NCBI GenBank assembly: GCA_965222695.1
Contig: OZ244967.1
Location: 4,402,001 to 4,466,000 of the forward strand
Origin: UBA7957 sp965222695
Lineage (GTDB): Bacteria > Pseudomonadota > Gammaproteobacteria > Granulosicoccales > Granulosicoccaceae
Direction of reading: 5' to 3'
Length of the DNA stretch: 64,000 nucleotides
The notes below the pieces were generated by a model, which was given only the letters and a program-made list of their open reading frames with translations, was not told the DNA's origin and ran no database searches. Both the position numbers and the translations under genes were made by a program. Positions 1 to 8,325 of the stretch are shown here, piece after piece. Position 1 is the first letter of the stretch. Each line of letters begins with the position of its first letter.

Positions 1-40
1 TGGCCTTGCGTTTCTGTAATGCTGAATCCAAGATAATCAT
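1..40 (-). CDS. 5' end of a possible NAD(P)-dependent dehydrogenase (homoserine-dehydrogenase-like), cut by the window edge
   Basis: An ATG at 40 on the minus strand opens a frame reading MIILDSALQKRKA before the window ends. It starts 8 nt after the stop of the RmlC-family gene and on the same strand. The N-terminus resembles that of Gfo/Idh- or SAF-domain dehydrogenases found in surface-sugar clusters, which commonly begin MIIxDxALxxR before a Rossmann glycine motif. Only 13 codons are visible, so family membership is a recollection-based inference and the Rossmann motif itself lies outside the window. No strong ribosome-binding site is seen. Confidence 0.4.
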   Translation of the reverse strand, partial: MIILDSALQKRKA

Positions 41-48
41 TGTACTTG

Positions 49-579
49 CTAACCTTTGTAGTCGGCCCAGTTGGCGTCTTTTTCGGAAATACAGTCTGGC
101 TCTATAGGCCAGACGATCTCAAATTGCGGATCATTCCACCGAATTCCTTCCTCGGCGCCAGGCACGTAACTCTGGGATACCATATAAAAGGCATCCGTAT
201 TGTCTTCCAGAGTGATAAATCCATGGGCGAAATCTTTGGGAACGAACAGAGCGCGCCGATTGTCCGCAGTCAGTTCGACTCCGATCCATTGCCTGTAAGT
301 CGGGGAATCCGAGCGCAGGTCTATAATGACATCGTAGAGGGCACCTCGCGTGCAGCGGATCAGTTTTGTCTCCTGATAAGGATTTACCTGGTAGTGCATA
401 CCGCGCAGTGTTCCGCGCTTTTCATTCCACGACATATTGGCTTGCTTGATGTCCGAAATAAGACTGTGTTCTTCCAACTCCTGAGTGCAGAAAGTGCGTG
501 CAAAAAATCCGCGCTCATCTTCCATTTTATTGAGATCGATAATATAGGCGCCCGCCAATTTTGTTTCGGTGAATATCAT
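49..579 (-). CDS. rfbC: dTDP-4-dehydrorhamnose 3,5-epimerase family protein (RmlC-like)
   Basis: This 176-residue protein has the usual RmlC length and cupin pattern: TLRGMHYQ with the catalytic-base His62, the FAHGF strand near residue 118, and the terminal WP-I-P segment. Family members epimerise C3 and C5 of dTDP-4-keto-6-deoxyglucose on the way to L-rhamnose or related deoxysugars. It follows the epimerase at 591 by 11 nt and precedes another start by 8 nt, so it is inside an operon. No rmlA, rmlB or rmlD is in the window, so the substrate may be a different nucleotide sugar. The family call is firm; the exact substrate is inferred. Confidence 0.85.
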   Translation of the reverse strand: MIFTETKLAGAYIIDLNKMEDERGFFARTFCTQELEEHSLISDIKQANMSWNEKRGTLRGMHYQVNPYQETKLIRCTRGALYDVIIDLRSDSPTYRQWIGVELTADNRRALFVPKDFAHGFITLEDNTDAFYMVSQSYVPGAEEGIRWNDPQFEIVWPIEPDCISEKDANWADYKG

Positions 580-590
580 GACTGTTGAAC

Positions 591-1637
591 CTAATTAATC
601 CAGTAAAGTTTTTCGTCAATCCGGTTTGCTTCCCTGTGTCCGTTGAGAATTTTCAGGCGAATGTATTCTGAATCCCGGAAATCCGGATTGTTAAATCCCA
701 TGGTTTCGAGGCCCTCTTTCAGACCTTGAACAGCCTCGATCAAACTGACTCGCGGTTGGTGATCCGGCGCCAATTCGCGGAATTTTTCAAAACTGACCTG
801 ATAGGAACGCTTATCGGGAACAGCATCGGGATTAATGGAGACTTTGGTATTGGGTACCACCTGGGCCACAGCTTCGGCAAGATCCCGGACTTGATAATTC
901 CATTCATCACTGCCGGCGTTAATGGCCAGAAATGCGCCGCCATTATCCGCTTTTCGGGATGCCGCCCAATCTATGGCCAGCGCCATGTCTTTGATATGAA
1001 TCAGTGGTCGCCAGGGTGTGCCGTCACTGAGAATAGAAATTTCCCCGCTGGAGACCGCGCCGGCGACGAAATCATTCAATACCAGATCCAGCCGGGTTCT
1101 TTCACTCATACCGCAGGCAGTGGCGAAACGTAGACAGGTCACCACAAAGTTATCGTCAGCCAGAGGCTCAATGGCCTTTTCCGTCCCTATTTTCGAACGG
1201 GCGTAAGCGGTTAGTGGATTCAACTCGTCATCTTCTTTTCTGGGGCCGCCTTCGGCGAATCCGTAAACGCTGCAACTGGATGCGAACACATAGTTCTTTA
1301 CGCCGGCCTGCTTCGCCAGTTCCGCGAGTCGAATGCTGGATTGACAATTGATTTCATCGGTGACTTGTTCGAAGGTTTTTCCCATCGGGTCGTTGCTGAT
1401 CGCCGCTAATTGAACAACCGCATCAACGCCTTTAAGTACCTCCGGATCCAGATCACGGACGTCACAGAAATGTTGTTGATCTATACGGGATTCAGGTAAC
1501 CGGTCGGCCCCGGTTAAACAGTGGGCAAAATAGCCTTCATCCACGCCTATGACCTTTGCGCCGGGGTAGGCGGACATAATCTGATCCGCGACGGTGGGGC
1601 CGATATAGCCCATATTGCCTGTAATTAATACTTTCAC
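591..1637 (-). CDS. NAD-dependent epimerase/dehydratase (extended SDR)
   Basis: A 348-residue extended short-chain dehydrogenase. A Rossmann glycine motif lies at the N-terminus (LITGNMGYIG), followed by the SSCSVYG strand and the catalytic YARSK (Tyr-x-x-x-Lys). Such enzymes act on nucleotide sugars in the cytoplasm. A longer frame reaches 1661, but the GTG at 1637 is preceded at 6 nt by GGGAG and places the Rossmann strand directly at the N-terminus, so I chose it. It is sandwiched between the FAD oxidase and the RmlC-like gene on the same strand, pointing to deoxysugar or modified-sugar synthesis. The precise reaction cannot be read from sequence alone. Confidence 0.85.
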   Translation of the reverse strand: MKVLITGNMGYIGPTVADQIMSAYPGAKVIGVDEGYFAHCLTGADRLPESRIDQQHFCDVRDLDPEVLKGVDAVVQLAAISNDPMGKTFEQVTDEINCQSSIRLAELAKQAGVKNYVFASSCSVYGFAEGGPRKEDDELNPLTAYARSKIGTEKAIEPLADDNFVVTCLRFATACGMSERTRLDLVLNDFVAGAVSSGEISILSDGTPWRPLIHIKDMALAIDWAASRKADNGGAFLAINAGSDEWNYQVRDLAEAVAQVVPNTKVSINPDAVPDKRSYQVSFEKFRELAPDHQPRVSLIEAVQGLKEGLETMGFNNPDFRDSEYIRLKILNGHREANRIDEKLYWIN

Positions 1638-1762
1638 CAATATCTCCCAAGAAAGTAGCAAAAATTTTGTTGACGGAATCTACAGAGAATCCGAGTAATT
1701 TTCCGTGAGTGCATAGCAATTCAATTATTTAGGTAAAATATTTGACCGTTTTACTACAAATT

Positions 1763-2866
1763 TCACCTTAGTTTGTCCAATACCGTTTCGGCTATAGCCA
1801 TGGATGAAGTCAAACCCGGTGACTCTATCCCGTAGAGCGCCACCCAACCGGGGACACCATGATCGCTTTCGCCTTGAATGATAAAATCAGCCGCTTCTTC
1901 TCCGGGACCCGCGACTTTTGGTCGGATTCCGGAATAAGCCGGTTCCAGCTCCCCATCCCGCAAAGCGGGGTAGTATTCTCGAATAGCCTGGTAAAACCGG
2001 CTGCTTCGCTGAGGGTCGACAGTATAGTCGATCTTGTCAATCCATTGTGTGTCAGGGCCAAAACGTGCCTGCCCCATCAGATCCAGGGTGAGATGAACAC
2101 CAAGGCCGACATTATTCGGCATGGGATAGATCAAATGCCTGAACGGTGATTTGCCGGATAAGTTGAAATAGCAGCCGCGGGAGAGATACTGGGTGGGAAC
2201 GGAATCCGCCGGAATATCCCTGATGGAGCGTGCAACCGACTGGGCGCCCAGACCGGCACTGTTGATCAATTCCCTGCACGTGATCTGAGTCGGTTCCCCG
2301 CCACCGACAGAGAGTCTGAATCCGCCGTCGATAATATCGCCTCCAAGCAGGGGAGAATTCAAAACAACGGTACCGCCGTGTTTTTCCAGATCACCCTGAT
2401 AGCCGAGCATCAGTTCATGGCTATTGATAATACCGGTTGATGGCGAGAGTATAGCCCGAACTGCATTCAGATTCGGCTCCAGATCCCGCAGGGCCTCCTG
2501 TTCGATAAAACTGACATCAACCACCCCGTTATCTCTGGCTTTTTGAAAAATCGCATCCTGGGCACGGCATTGTTCGTCATTGGTGGCAACAATCAGCTTT
2601 CCCAGACGCTTATGTTCGATGTGGTGCGATTGGCAGAAGGCGTAAAGCATGTTTTTGCCTTTGACGCAAAGTCGGGCCTTCCAGCTGTTTTTGGGGTAAT
2701 AAATTCCGGCGTGAATCACTTCACTGTTGCGGGAGCTGGTTTCCTCGCCGATGTGCTTATGCCTTTCGAGCACAATCACTTCCCGCCCGCTCATTGCCAG
2801 AGCCCTGGCGATCGCCAGACCGACAATTCCCGCACCTATTACGATGGAATCTAAATCCATACCCAT
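1763..2866 (-). CDS. FAD-dependent oxidoreductase, L-2-hydroxyglutarate oxidase (LhgO) type
   Basis: A DAO-superfamily flavoprotein of about 367 residues. The N-terminal dinucleotide fold (IGAGIVGLAIA) is followed by the segment SSRNSEVIHAGIYY, which is characteristic of LhgO/L2HGDH enzymes. The C-terminus carries GIRPK and the GIESPGLTSS FAD-binding end. LhgO oxidises L-2-hydroxyglutarate to 2-oxoglutarate and passes electrons to the quinone pool. The frame extends to a TTG at 2890, but ATG codons at 2866 and 2860 sit closer to the glycine motif; no clear ribosome-binding site decides. It lies about 100 nt upstream of the sugar epimerase on the same strand, so a sugar-related 2-hydroxyacid substrate is also possible. 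Confidence 0.8.
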   Translation of the reverse strand: MGMDLDSIVIGAGIVGLAIARALAMSGREVIVLERHKHIGEETSSRNSEVIHAGIYYPKNSWKARLCVKGKNMLYAFCQSHHIEHKRLGKLIVATNDEQCRAQDAIFQKARDNGVVDVSFIEQEALRDLEPNLNAVRAILSPSTGIINSHELMLGYQGDLEKHGGTVVLNSPLLGGDIIDGGFRLSVGGGEPTQITCRELINSAGLGAQSVARSIRDIPADSVPTQYLSRGCYFNLSGKSPFRHLIYPMPNNVGLGVHLTLDLMGQARFGPDTQWIDKIDYTVDPQRSSRFYQAIREYYPALRDGELEPAYSGIRPKVAGPGEEAADFIIQGESDHGVPGWVALYGIESPGLTSSMAIAETVLDKLR

Positions 2867-2998
2867 AAAATCACGCCGGCGACCAATCAAAGCGAACGGA
2901 GCTGCTTTGTGTTCAATTAGTGGTTTGCTGACCAGGAAGGTTGGAAGCGTCAGGCAACCGCGCGATTGCCATCATAAAAGATAATACAAAATTCCTGA

Positions 2999-3028
2999 AC
3001 AGGCACACCTTATTATCGGCATGCCTGT
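2999..3028 (-). terminator. Possible terminator hairpin after the GlyGly-CTERM gene
   Basis: Seven-base arms (ACAGGCA at 2999-3005, TGCCTGT at 3022-3028) enclose a 16-base loop. Reading on the minus strand, the hairpin is followed by a T-rich stretch. It lies 17 nt past the stop of the gene at 3045. The long loop makes this a weak call. Confidence 0.3.
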
Positions 3029-3044
3029 CCGGAACGTTAGCTGA

Positions 3045-4202
3045 TTAACTCTTTGTTTTGCGTCGCAGAACCGCAGTCAAACCCAACAGTGACAAGAGTG
3101 CCAGCATCAGCGGATTGATAAAACCGCCGCCACCGCCACCACCACCGCCGTCATCTCCGCCGTCGCCTCCATCTCCACCGCCGTTACCGTCCGTTTTTTT
3201 GCTTACGGTCACAGTGACGGTAGACGTGTTCAGCGAGCACTTCGTGTTGTCAACTTCAACATTAAAGGAATAGCCCCAGTTGTACCAAAGCTTTCGATTG
3301 AAAACGCTCGCCAGTATGGTGATGTTCATGGACTCAAAGTCACTCGGCGTCAGGTCAATCCAATTGGCCATGGCATCGAACTTCCATGGAATACTGCCTG
3401 CGGATATAAGGCCGGCGGTCGTGTTGGTTGAACTGTCGTTTTTAATAACATCGTCGAGCGCGTTTTTATTGGTTTTAAGTACCATGCCCCCGGCGTCCGT
3501 GTCAGGTGAGGGTGCCGGATCGCTGGTGATGGTGAACATATTGTTGCCCGGGTCAGTCTGGTCTCCGCGGCGTTCTCCGTTCCACACCATCATTAACTTG
3601 ATAGCACCGGAGTCCGTGTCCCCTTCATTACATCCGGAGATTGAGGTGACCGATTTATTGGGCGAAAACGACCGCCCCACGACACCGCCATCCGTAACCG
3701 GCTGGTCGTTCCAGAACCCCTCGTTGACACCCCGTAAGTCTGTAGAATTGATGGCAGGATCCCCTCCTTCATAAATCGTCACGGATCCCCCGTTGCTGGG
3801 GGTGTAGGAATCCGCAACGGGCTTCTCCGCATTTATATCTGTCAGGGAAAAGGACTCCACGCCGGTTCGCCACTCCGTCTCCGTGACCTGATAGGTGAAG
3901 GTATCCGATTCGCCGAAGTCGGCACCAGGCGTATAGACAATTTTATTATCCTGGATAACAGCGGTTCCGTTGGCCGGTGCTGTGGCTATTGTCAGTGTGG
4001 CTGTATCCACTCCCGTGTCGTTATCGAGGACGGGAATTTCAACAGCAGTGGTGCCGTCAGTTTCGGCTGTATCGTCAACTCCGGCCCCAGGGGTCCGCGC
4101 TTCATAGGCGGCAAAACTCAACCCTGAAAGTGCATACAAGGATGCGGCTACAGCGATTGCCGTTTTGCTTCGGGTAAAAATCGTGTGTTTACTGGTACTC
4201 AT
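3045..4202 (-). CDS. Secreted Ig-like/cadherin-like repeat protein with GlyGly-CTERM anchor
   Basis: This 385-residue protein starts with a Sec signal peptide (hydrophobic run AIAVAASLYALSGLSFA, cleavage near AYEA). Residues 40-110 form a bacterial Ig-like/cadherin-like repeat of the type with the VLDNDTG and GESDTFTYQV signatures. The middle is unrecognised and has no catalytic motif I can name. The C-terminus is a glycine/aspartate-rich linker, a nine-glycine run, one hydrophobic helix and RRKTKS, which is the GlyGly-CTERM sorting signal that rhombosortase cleaves during export via type II secretion. AGAGGA lies 9 nt before the ATG. It stands alone between the sugar genes and the hydrogenase operon. 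Probably a surface-retained adhesin- or matrix-like protein; that role is inferred. Confidence 0.75.
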   Translation of the reverse strand: MSTSKHTIFTRSKTAIAVAASLYALSGLSFAAYEARTPGAGVDDTAETDGTTAVEIPVLDNDTGVDTATLTIATAPANGTAVIQDNKIVYTPGADFGESDTFTYQVTETEWRTGVESFSLTDINAEKPVADSYTPSNGGSVTIYEGGDPAINSTDLRGVNEGFWNDQPVTDGGVVGRSFSPNKSVTSISGCNEGDTDSGAIKLMMVWNGERRGDQTDPGNNMFTITSDPAPSPDTDAGGMVLKTNKNALDDVIKNDSSTNTTAGLISAGSIPWKFDAMANWIDLTPSDFESMNITILASVFNRKLWYNWGYSFNVEVDNTKCSLNTSTVTVTVSKKTDGNGGGDGGDGGDDGGGGGGGGGFINPLMLALLSLLGLTAVLRRKTKS

Positions 4203-4701
4203 TTAATCAGAATCCTCTCAATAGATTGGTGAAGCTCGATTCTCTTCACCAGCGCTTATGCCGAAACCGTCGCTCTACCTTGGTAACATTTCGAACATTC
4301 CTGGCTGACCATCGAATTTATGAGATAACATTTTATTAATCAATAACATCAGTCCAAGCTTGCGTATTCTTCACAATGCTTCGTGGTAGAGAATAAAAAT
4401 CTGTCCAATCTCTGGAGTTTAGTCTCAAAACCGGTATTTTGTACTTGCTTCCATAGCCTAAGTATGACAATGGCAGGATAAGCGGGCGGAAGAATTTTCC
4501 TTTTTTTACGATTTTCGGACAGCTTGGCGTCAAATTTATGACTTTTTTTGCCGTGGCAATCCTCAGGCAGTTGGGCTGCACCTCGAAATAGAATTTCAAA
4601 GCCGCTTGTGCAAGGCGACTTTTAATAGTAAAAGTCTGGTACTACCTCCGGATTTGAACTCTCCGTAATCTGAGGGATCTTTACCCAGATTGCGCAACAA
4701 A
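4203..4701. other. Intergenic region without a supported gene
   Basis: About 500 bases of AT-rich sequence between the GlyGly-CTERM gene and the last gene of the hydrogenase operon. It must hold the promoter of the former and the end of the operon transcript. An 87-codon minus-strand frame exists (4336-4599), but it starts with TTG, has no ribosome-binding site and resembles nothing I know. Confidence 0.5.
4617..4636 (-). terminator. Hairpin at the 3' end of the hydrogenase accessory operon
   Basis: A perfect 8-bp stem (GACTTTTA / TAAAAGTC) closes a 4-base loop about 65 nt downstream of the permease stop. The stem is AT-rich and no clear U-run follows, so it may be a processing or 3'-end protection structure rather than a strong intrinsic terminator. 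Confidence 0.35.
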
Positions 4702-5400
4702 TCAGGGGAAATTGCTGATCATGATATTCACACCCAGGATTATAGTGAAAGTCGCTAAGCAATACTGCATGACGTTGTAAAGGCCAGTCATACCTTTTGC
4801 AGAGCGGCGCAGGGGCCAGGCGATTATCAGGGATAATACAGCCATGCCCGCCATTGAGCCCAGGCCGAAAAGGAGAACGTAAACCATTGCAAGGTAGGGA
4901 GATTCGATTGAATTCAGGGTCAGTAAAATCAGCGCCGAGGCACCGGCCATGCCATGCATCAGGCCTACAAAAAGCGCCCGTGCGGGAAATTGCTTAATAC
5001 TATGCTGGTGCCGGTGGGCTGCGTCGTCGTGTTGCAGGCTGTTGCGATGGGAGTGGGCATGAAAGTGCTCTGCTTGCCCGGGGTGGTGGTGAAGGTGGAA
5101 ATGGATGCGCTGTTTGCGGACCCGTCGAATCACATCCAGGCCCAGCAGCAGAAGCAGGGCGCCTACCGCGAATTCAAGCCAGTGCGCGACTGTTTCCGTT
5201 AGAGTGCCTCCAAACAGAATTGCTATGGATGCGAACAGAAACAGGGTAATGGTGTGTCCCAATCCCCAGAAGACCCCTTGACGCACGCCGTTGCGCAGGG
5301 ATTCGTTTTCCTGCACCAAGGTGGCGACCGCCGCGACATGGTCCGCCTCAACGGCATGACGCATCCCCAGTAAAAATCCAAGAATCAATAAACCGGTCAT
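4702..5400 (-). CDS. NicO/NiCoT-related nickel permease with His-rich loop
   Basis: A 232-residue membrane protein with about six hydrophobic segments. Helix I carries GMRHAVEADH, the HX4DH metal signature of nickel/cobalt permeases and of the UreH/RcnA (NicO) group. Between helices III and IV is a long histidine-rich loop (residues ~100-135) that could bind Ni2+ in the cytoplasm or periplasm. A second conserved feature is GLMHGMAGASAL. It is the last gene of the hydrogenase accessory operon, 18 nt after hypE, so supplying nickel for the NiFe centre is the natural role. An efflux function of the RcnA kind cannot be excluded from sequence, but the position argues for uptake. Confidence 0.75.
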   Translation of the reverse strand: MTGLLILGFLLGMRHAVEADHVAAVATLVQENESLRNGVRQGVFWGLGHTITLFLFASIAILFGGTLTETVAHWLEFAVGALLLLLGLDVIRRVRKQRIHFHLHHHPGQAEHFHAHSHRNSLQHDDAAHRHQHSIKQFPARALFVGLMHGMAGASALILLTLNSIESPYLAMVYVLLFGLGSMAGMAVLSLIIAWPLRRSAKGMTGLYNVMQYCLATFTIILGVNIMISNFP

Positions 5401-5418
5401 TGCGCTTTGACTACTCCA

Positions 5419-6480
5419 TCAACAGATACGCGGCAGTTGCTCGCCGACGAGCATATCGACAATCCGTTCGCCGCCAAATCCTGTTTCCAACAGCACGCGC
5501 CGCGCGGGTGTGCCGTGAACCTGCCCGATAATGCGGCTGTGTTTACCGGCAGGATGCTGTTGCATGGCCTTTAATACCGCGTCCGCCTGTTGGCGGGGCA
5601 CAATGGCCACAACTTTGCCTTCATTGGCGAGGTATAGCGGATCCAGTCCGAGAATCTCACACATGCCTCTTACTTCGGGACGAACAGCCAGATCGGGTTC
5701 GCTGATTCGTATCGCACAATCGCTGGCTTGAGCATACTCATTCAACACAGTGGCTAGACCGCCGCGAGTGGCGTCACGCATACAATGAATGTCCGGACTG
5801 GCGCCCAGCATGACATCGATCAATGAATTGAGCGGCTGACAATCGGTCTGAATGGTGTTTTCTATGGCCAAGTCACCACGAGCGTCGACAATTGCCGCGC
5901 CATGATCTCCGAGATAACCGTTACAAATCACCAGATCCCCCGCCTGTGCGCGATTTGCCACGGGATTGATGCCACCCGGAATCACGCCGATGCCGGCAGT
6001 ATTGATAAATAATTTGTCGGCTGAGCCCTTGGGGACGACTTTAGTATCACCGGTGATGATACTGACTCCGGCTTGATCCGCGGTTTGTTTCATCGAGATG
6101 ACGATTTTACGTAAAGCATCAACGGCCAAACCTTCTTCGATGATCATACTGCATGTCAGGTACAGAGGCTTGGCACCGCCTACCGCCAGATCGTTCACGG
6201 TTCCGCTAACCGCGAGTCTGCCGATATCTCCTCCGGGGAAAAACAAGGGGTCAACGACATAAGAATCCGTGGTCATTGCCAGCCTGTCACCTTGCAGGAC
6301 CAGATCGTGCAACGGTAATCTCGCTTGATCTTCCAGCAGATTAAGCGATTCATTGTCAAATATGCCGATAAAGAGATCGTCGATTAAGTCTCGCATGGCC
6401 TTACCGCCGCTGCCATGCGCCAGCGTAACAGTGTCGGCTCTCAACTTGCCACGGCGATAGGGTTTTTTTGATTTAATCAT
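5419..6480 (-). CDS. hypE: Hydrogenase maturation protein HypE (carbamoyl dehydratase)
   Basis: A 353-residue member of the AIR-synthetase/PurM-like family. HypE takes the carbamoyl group that HypF places on its C-terminal cysteine and dehydrates it with ATP to a thiocyanate, the cyanide source for the Fe(CN)2CO centre. The required C-terminal motif PRIC is present and ends the protein. LAHGSGGKAM and the DATRGGLATVLNE motif are intact. Its ATG overlaps the hypD stop by 4 nt (ATGA), implying translational coupling. Full length and apparently functional. Confidence 0.97.
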   Translation of the reverse strand: MIKSKKPYRRGKLRADTVTLAHGSGGKAMRDLIDDLFIGIFDNESLNLLEDQARLPLHDLVLQGDRLAMTTDSYVVDPLFFPGGDIGRLAVSGTVNDLAVGGAKPLYLTCSMIIEEGLAVDALRKIVISMKQTADQAGVSIITGDTKVVPKGSADKLFINTAGIGVIPGGINPVANRAQAGDLVICNGYLGDHGAAIVDARGDLAIENTIQTDCQPLNSLIDVMLGASPDIHCMRDATRGGLATVLNEYAQASDCAIRISEPDLAVRPEVRGMCEILGLDPLYLANEGKVVAIVPRQQADAVLKAMQQHPAGKHSRIIGQVHGTPARRVLLETGFGGERIVDMLVGEQLPRIC

Positions 6481-7637
6481 ACTCTGACTCCCTTGCTTTC
6501 CTGCTCCTCGCGCTTTGATAGCAACTCCGGTAAATTGCCGAAATTATAATAAGCCGCACAGGCTCCTTCGCTGGATACCATCAGGGCGCCCATCGGTGTC
6601 TCCGGCGTGCAGCTTGAGCCGAAAACTTTACATTCCCAGGGACGGATAACACCCTTGAGCACCTCACCGCATTGACAGGATTTGGGGTCGGCGATTTTCG
6701 GATTCTGCACGGTAAATTTTCGTTCCGCATCGTAAGCGGCATAAGCATCGCGCATTTTCACACCGGAATGATCGATTGAGCCCAGCCCTCTCCACTCGAA
6801 AAATTCCCGCAATTCGAAAACCTTGCTGACGGCATCCAGTGCAGCCTTGTTGCCCGCAGCCGGGACAATGCGTTTGTATTGATTTTCAACCTCACAGCGC
6901 CCCGCGGCGATCTGTGCCAGTAACATGTAAAGGGACTGCATAATATCCAGCGGTTCAAATCCGGTAATGACGATGGGTTTTTTATAATGCTCTGTAACAA
7001 ACTGAAAGGGTTGTTCGCCGACCACCATGCTGACATGGCCCGGGGCTAAAAACCCGTCCAGCCGCATGTCCGGCGAATCCAGGATCGCCTTAATGGTCGG
7101 CACGGTGGTGATGTGATTACAGAATAGTGAAAAGTTGTCGATTCCTTCGGCTTCGGCTTGTAATACGGTCAGTGCAGTACTGGGCATGGTCGTCTCAAAG
7201 CCCAGTGCAAAAAATATCACTTCTTTCCCTGAATTTTTGCGGGCAAGTTGCAGCGCATCGAGTGGGGAATAAACCATTCGAATATCCGCGCCATCCGCTT
7301 TTGCCTGCAGCAGGCTCTTTTTTGAGCCGGGGACACGCATGGCATCGCCGAATGTTGCGAATGTTACATCGGGCCGCTCCGCAAGGGTGACACAATCGTC
7401 TATTCTGCCCATCGGCAGGACGCATACCGGGCAACCCGGTCCGTGCACCAGTTCAATGGTATCGGGTAAAAGCTGCTCTATACCGTAACGGAATATGGTG
7501 TGGGTGTGACCGCCGCAGAATTCCATCAATTGCAACGGCCGTTTTAAATCGCCGTAAATTCTGGCGGCCAGTGTTTTTATCTCTGCGACCAGTTTTTTTG
7601 CTTTTTGCGGGTCGCGGAATTCGTCTACAAATTTCAT
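6477..7637 (-). CDS. hypD: Hydrogenase formation protein HypD
   Basis: A 386-residue Fe-S scaffold on which, with HypC, the Fe(CN)2CO unit is assembled in the cytoplasm. Conserved segments visible are MEFCGGHTHT, GPGCPVCVLP with the redox-active CxxC, and the C-terminal cysteine cluster (SCQCGEV, PWECKVFG, SSCTPETP, EGACAAYY) that holds the [4Fe-4S] centre. Length is typical of the family. It overlaps the upstream SIS gene and the downstream hypE by 4 nt each, so all three are translationally coupled. The usual hypC-hypD adjacency is broken here by the SIS gene. Confidence 0.97.
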   Translation of the reverse strand: MKFVDEFRDPQKAKKLVAEIKTLAARIYGDLKRPLQLMEFCGGHTHTIFRYGIEQLLPDTIELVHGPGCPVCVLPMGRIDDCVTLAERPDVTFATFGDAMRVPGSKKSLLQAKADGADIRMVYSPLDALQLARKNSGKEVIFFALGFETTMPSTALTVLQAEAEGIDNFSLFCNHITTVPTIKAILDSPDMRLDGFLAPGHVSMVVGEQPFQFVTEHYKKPIVITGFEPLDIMQSLYMLLAQIAAGRCEVENQYKRIVPAAGNKAALDAVSKVFELREFFEWRGLGSIDHSGVKMRDAYAAYDAERKFTVQNPKIADPKSCQCGEVLKGVIRPWECKVFGSSCTPETPMGALMVSSEGACAAYYNFGNLPELLSKREEQESKGVRV

Positions 7638-8323
7638 AATGTTTCACCGAGTTTGCCGCGCTTGTCGGCAAGTAGTGTATGAACGAGATCCCACAAAATG
7701 TGGTAAGAGGTGAGATGAGCTTCCTGTACTCTGTGAATGGAATCGGTTTCTACAACAAGGCAGTGGTCGAGTATACCGCTGGATAGCATTTCTCCGCCCG
7801 TATTGCCGGCGAATCCGATGGTTCTTATGTCCATGTCACGGGCTTTGTGAAATGCCGCCATAATGTTGTCTGAATTGCCGCTGGTGGAAAAACCGATCAG
7901 TACATCGCCGCTGCGCCCGTGAGCTTCAATCTGACGAACAAATACATGCTTGACCCCGATATCATTGGAAACGGCGCTGTACATCGCCATATCGCAGTTA
8001 AGATTCATTGCCGGCAGCGAAGGCCGCCCGGCGGTAACCGGATGTTGAAATTCCACTGCGATATGCGCGGCATCACAGCTGGAACCTCCGTTGCCCATCG
8101 AAAACAAGCGGCCCTGGTTCATATAGCTATGTGCAACGGCTGCGGCCGCGTCCACCAGGGCCTGCGCTTTTTCCTCGAAAAAGGTCTTTTTAACGGCCAG
8201 GCTGTGCGCTGATTTTTGCCGTACAGAGTCCAATAGCGCGGAATTCGTATCGCTCGCCGTCCTTTTTTCACCGTGCAAGAAAGGGTACAAGGATTGTAAT
8301 GCGTCTTTATTCCCGTCTTTCAT
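7634..8323 (-). CDS. SIS-domain protein, GmhA/DiaA-like, inserted between hypC and hypD
   Basis: A 229-residue sugar-isomerase fold protein close to sedoheptulose-7-phosphate isomerase GmhA. It keeps the phosphate-binding GNGGSSCDAAH loop, a VEF counterpart of the catalytic Glu, FSTSGNS, and the Q-x-x-H helix near the end (VQEAHLTSYH). The longer frame up to 8470 only reads back through hypC; the ATG at 8323 lies 2 nt after the hypC stop with GGAGAA upstream. It overlaps hypD by 4 nt. No other heptose genes (gmhB, hldE) are nearby, so an LPS role is not suggested by context. GmhA-like isomerase, DiaA-like adaptor or a hydrogenase-linked activity are all open. Confidence 0.8.
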   Translation of the reverse strand: MKDGNKDALQSLYPFLHGEKRTASDTNSALLDSVRQKSAHSLAVKKTFFEEKAQALVDAAAAVAHSYMNQGRLFSMGNGGSSCDAAHIAVEFQHPVTAGRPSLPAMNLNCDMAMYSAVSNDIGVKHVFVRQIEAHGRSGDVLIGFSTSGNSDNIMAAFHKARDMDIRTIGFAGNTGGEMLSSGILDHCLVVETDSIHRVQEAHLTSYHILWDLVHTLLADKRGKLGETL

Positions 8324-8325
8324 AG

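Noticed and set aside
3058..3273. Proline-rich plus-strand frame opposite the GlyGly-CTERM gene
   Set aside because: It is the mirror of the glycine run on the other strand and has no start signals.
4336..4599. 87-codon minus-strand frame in the gap before the nickel permease
   Set aside because: It begins with TTG, has no ribosome-binding site, shows no known motif and lies in AT-rich intergenic DNA.
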